Source of the DNA: Planctomycetota bacterium | GTDB taxonomy: Bacteria; Planctomycetota; Planctomycetia; Pirellulales; UBA1268 | Length of the DNA: 33,233 bases | Assembly (NCBI GenBank): GCA_016872925.1 | Contig: VGYR01000010.1 | Location: 1 to 33,233 of the forward strand | Direction of reading: 5' to 3' | Shown here: positions 29,885-33,233 of the stretch, piece after piece | Position numbering within the stretch: the first letter of the stretch is position 1 | Layout of the letters: each line of letters starts with the position of its first letter | The notes under the pieces: generated by a model | What the model saw: only the letters and a program-made list of their open reading frames with translations | Database searches by the model: none | What the model was told of the DNA's origin: nothing | Program-made: the position numbers and the translations under genes

Positions 29885-30835
29885 GTGGTTCATTCGCAGC
29901 TGACGCGACTGGCGGCCGGCGCGGCGCCGAGGGCATGGGTCGGGCCCCTGGTCGTGCTGCTCGCCTGGCTGGAGGCCGGCCGCGTCGAGGCTGCTTTCGA
30001 CGTCTCGCCACCCCGGCGCGTCGGCGCGGGCACGGCGGTCGTGTTGCGGCCGCGGGGTGCGGCGGATGAGCGATCGATCGCGGAGTCGGGTGATCTTCTG
30101 ATCCACTTCCACGGTGCGGTCGACACCATCCGTGAAGCCCTCGAGCGGGCCGGCATCCGGGCGACGGTGGTGGTGGTCAATCAGCCGGGGCTGTCCGCCG
30201 CGTATGCGGCTCCGGTTCGCGAACACCCGGCACTCTTCGATTCCCTCGTGTCCGAGGCCGCGTTGTCGACGCCGGATCAGCCCGACGCGCCGGGTCGACA
30301 CTGGCGACGCATCACGCTCTCGTGCTTCAGTGCGGGCTACGGTGCGGTTCGCGAGATTCTCCGGGATCCGGCGGCGGTGGATCGCATCGACGCGGTCGTC
30401 GCGGCCGATTCGATCTACGCCGGGATCGCGGACGAGTCCGCCGCGGCAGGCTCCCGAGCGGTGGATCCCCGGGACATGGACGCGTTCGTGGCCTTCGCCG
30501 AGCGAGCCGCCCGCGGGGAGAAGGTTTTCGTGGTCACCCATTCGGCGCAGCCCACCTCCTACGCGAGCACCACGGAAACAGCCGACCATCTGCTCGGCAG
30601 CGTCGGGCTCCGCAGGACGGCGGTCGAGCCGGCCGCAGACGCCGAGTATCCGCAGGCGTCACGGGCCGGCCGTGGCCGGTTCCTCGTGCTCGGCTTCGCC
30701 GGCGCCTCGGGGCCGGCCCACCTCTTCCATCTCCGCTCCGTCGACCGCTGGTGGGCGATCGCGGATCAGGTGGCCGAACACGGCGTGGAGGACGGCAGGC
30801 CCCGCCCGGCCGCAGCGACCGCATCACCTCGCTGA
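29885..30835 (+). CDS. Alpha/beta-hydrolase-fold protein (secreted)
   Basis: GTG 29885, 4 nt after the DUF808 stop; GDLLIHFHGAVDTIREAL, RITLSCFSAGYGAVREIL (nucleophile-elbow-like), VVAADSIYAG, VFVVTHSAQPT. Confidence 0.7.
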   Translation: MVHSQLTRLAAGAAPRAWVGPLVVLLAWLEAGRVEAAFDVSPPRRVGAGTAVVLRPRGAADERSIAESGDLLIHFHGAVDTIREALERAGIRATVVVVNQPGLSAAYAAPVREHPALFDSLVSEAALSTPDQPDAPGRHWRRITLSCFSAGYGAVREILRDPAAVDRIDAVVAADSIYAGIADESAAAGSRAVDPRDMDAFVAFAERAARGEKVFVVTHSAQPTSYASTTETADHLLGSVGLRRTAVEPAADAEYPQASRAGRGRFLVLGFAGASGPAHLFHLRSVDRWWAIADQVAEHGVEDGRPRPAAATASPR

Positions 30836-30861
30836 GGTTGCCGCGACGCACCGGGGCGCCC

Positions 30862-30888
30862 GTCGCGGGGCGACGATCGCCCCGCGAC
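30862..30888. terminator. Perfect 12-bp hairpin between convergent genes (candidate bidirectional terminator)
   Basis: gtcgcggggcga cga tcgccccgcgac; lies between 29885..30835(+) and 31088..31426(-); no T-tract. Confidence 0.45.
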
Positions 30889-31087
30889 AGGTCGGCACCT
30901 CAGAGCACGCCCCGACTGGCGCATCGCCGGTTCGGCGGCGAAGGTCTCGTCACCGGAAGCGAGGATCCGCCCCAGGCTCCCCGAGCGTTCGCCGACCTCC
31001 TCGACGACCCGTTCGTCTCTACCGGCTCTTCGCTCCGCCTCATGAAGTTGCACGCGAATCTCCGTGGAGCGTGATCCCACTCGGGGG

Positions 31088-31549
<462 letters not shown>

Positions 31550-31732
31550 TCAGGCCTAGGGCCTCTGCGCCGCTGTTTTGCGGCCCCAGGGTGTCTCGCC
31601 CGCGTGACTCGGCTCGTGCGGCGTCGCAGGGGCGCGACAGCCAACCGGAGTGCCGCGGTAGGCTACGGTGCCATGATGATGCCGCGGCAGACGGGGCCAA
31701 CCCGCCGCTGTGTTTCCGACGGGAAGGGCACG

Positions 31733-33067
31733 ATGACCGGATGTCGCTCCATTCGTGCCGCTCTTGCCGCCACCCTGCTCGCATTCCTGCCGATGACCAC
31801 GCCCTGGCCCTGTTCAGAAGCCGGCGAGCCTGCCAACTACGACGAGTCGGCCGTCGGCGACTTCGCGCTGCCCGACGTCCTGGCCGGCCCGGATGAGAGG
31901 CCGGCGACCTCCGCCGCTGCCTGGGCGGCGGCCTCGCGGCCCCACCAGTTCTCGCTGCTCGAGCGGCATGTCTACGGCCGCCGACTGCCGGCGGTGCCCG
32001 TGACCGTGATTGGTGACGTCGAGCGCCAGGAGGCCGTGCTCGGCGGGGGGGCGCGAGCGGTCCGGCTGCAGGCGCGGCTCCGACTGGGTGACGCCGCTTC
32101 GGCCCCCGCGACCGACGTGCTCGTCTACCTGCCGAAGTCCACGGCGCCGGTGCCGGTGTTTCTGCACCTGAACTTCAAAGGCAACCAGGCCGAGCATCCT
32201 GACCCCGGCATCCGGTTGTCCTCCGCATGGCTGCAGGACGATCCGGAACACGGCATCGTCGGCAACCGAGCGACCGACGCCTCGCGGCCACAGGAGCCGC
32301 GGCACTGGCCGGTGGAGCGGCTGCTCGACCGCGGCTACGGTGCGGCCACCGCGTGCTACGGCGACGCGTTTCCCGACCGTCCCGACGGCCGGGCCGCCAG
32401 CGCCCTGGCTGCGCTCGGCCGCCCGATCGACGGCGAGTTGCCCGCCGACGAGCCGGGGGCCATCGCCACCTGGGCCTGGCAGCTCTCGCGCCTTCTCGAC
32501 TGGCTCGTGACAGTGCCGGAGGTCGATTCGGCCCGGGTGATCGTCGTGGGCCACTCACGCAACGGCAAGGCCGCACTCTGGGCAGGCGCCTGCGACGAGC
32601 GATTCGCGATGGTGGTTTCCAACGAGTCGGGCTGCGGCGGCGCGGCCCTGGAGCGGCGGAACTATGGCGAGACGGTCGAATCGATCACGCGGCGTTTCCC
32701 GCACTGGTTCTGCCCCACGTTTCGCACCTTTTCCGACCGCGTGACGGACCTGCCCGTCGACACCCACGTGACCCTCGCAATGGCCGCGCCGCGCCCGCTG
32801 TATGTCGCCAGTGCCATCGAGGACCGCTGGGCCGACCCGCGCGGTGAGTTTCTCGCCGCCGTGGCCGCGGAGCCGGTCTGGCGGTTGTTCGGGCTCGACG
32901 GCCTCGGCACGGCGGAGTGGCCGCCGGTCGACACGCCCGTGGGCCGGACGATCGGCTACCACGTCCGCTCCGGGAAGCACGACCTCCTGGCCGAGGACTG
33001 GCTGCGGTTCGCCGACTTCGCCGACCGGACGCTGCGACCCCTCGGCGACCGTGGCGGAAGCCCGTAG
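31733..33067 (+). CDS. CE15-like (glucuronoyl esterase family) alpha/beta hydrolase, secreted
   Basis: ATG 31733 with signal peptide; VPVFLHLNFKGNQ, VIVVGHSRNGKAALWAGACDERFAMVVSNESGCGGAAL, RRFPHWFCPTF, GYHVRSGKHDLLAEDW. Confidence 0.88.
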   Translation: MTGCRSIRAALAATLLAFLPMTTPWPCSEAGEPANYDESAVGDFALPDVLAGPDERPATSAAAWAAASRPHQFSLLERHVYGRRLPAVPVTVIGDVERQEAVLGGGARAVRLQARLRLGDAASAPATDVLVYLPKSTAPVPVFLHLNFKGNQAEHPDPGIRLSSAWLQDDPEHGIVGNRATDASRPQEPRHWPVERLLDRGYGAATACYGDAFPDRPDGRAASALAALGRPIDGELPADEPGAIATWAWQLSRLLDWLVTVPEVDSARVIVVGHSRNGKAALWAGACDERFAMVVSNESGCGGAALERRNYGETVESITRRFPHWFCPTFRTFSDRVTDLPVDTHVTLAMAAPRPLYVASAIEDRWADPRGEFLAAVAAEPVWRLFGLDGLGTAEWPPVDTPVGRTIGYHVRSGKHDLLAEDWLRFADFADRTLRPLGDRGGSP

Positions 33068-33233
33068 CCGATCGCGACGGCCGGGGTTCCCCAGGGCCGC
33101 ATCACCCGTGTGAGGTTTGTTCGGCTCTCGAGCGGCATTATTGACGCTTGAAAAAAAGATTCATGGCCGATGGGCCGGGTGGCCGATACCCCATGCATGC
33201 CATACAGCGGAAAACGAAAAGACGCGGAAACGC

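Overview
The window is GC-rich, gene-dense bacterial chromosome. The gene content and the style of several conserved unknown proteins look planctomycete-like, but that is an inference. I support 24 protein-coding genes: DUF72; an HtrA-like active protease coupled to a tandem pseudoprotease; a cupin / TIM-barrel isomerase / Gfo-Idh-MocA sugar module; a signal peptidase I-like protein; a LarA/DUF2088-like protein; a three-domain lipoprotein; a Cys/His-rich secreted protein; an SLC13-type transporter; PPDK; a serpin; a NagA-like hydrolase; MutY; a TPR protein; two alpha/beta hydrolases; Tmk; HolB; a large anchored unknown protein; FumC; DUF808; GlnB; and a CE15-like esterase. I found no rRNA, tRNA, CRISPR array, transposase, phage genes or recognisable defence island. 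The observations most worth follow-up are: (i) a translationally coupled pair of one intact S1C protease and one double-domain S1C homologue whose catalytic residues look substituted; (ii) a lipoprotein fusing LolA-like, degenerate thioredoxin-like and FG-GAP-like regions; (iii) a secreted serpin with a predicted Arg-Ser scissile bond; (iv) a near-consensus sigma-54 element upstream of glnB; (v) a MutY reading frame that runs about 260 nt antisense into a NagA-like gene. No single obviously new multi-gene system is proven by the sequence alone.
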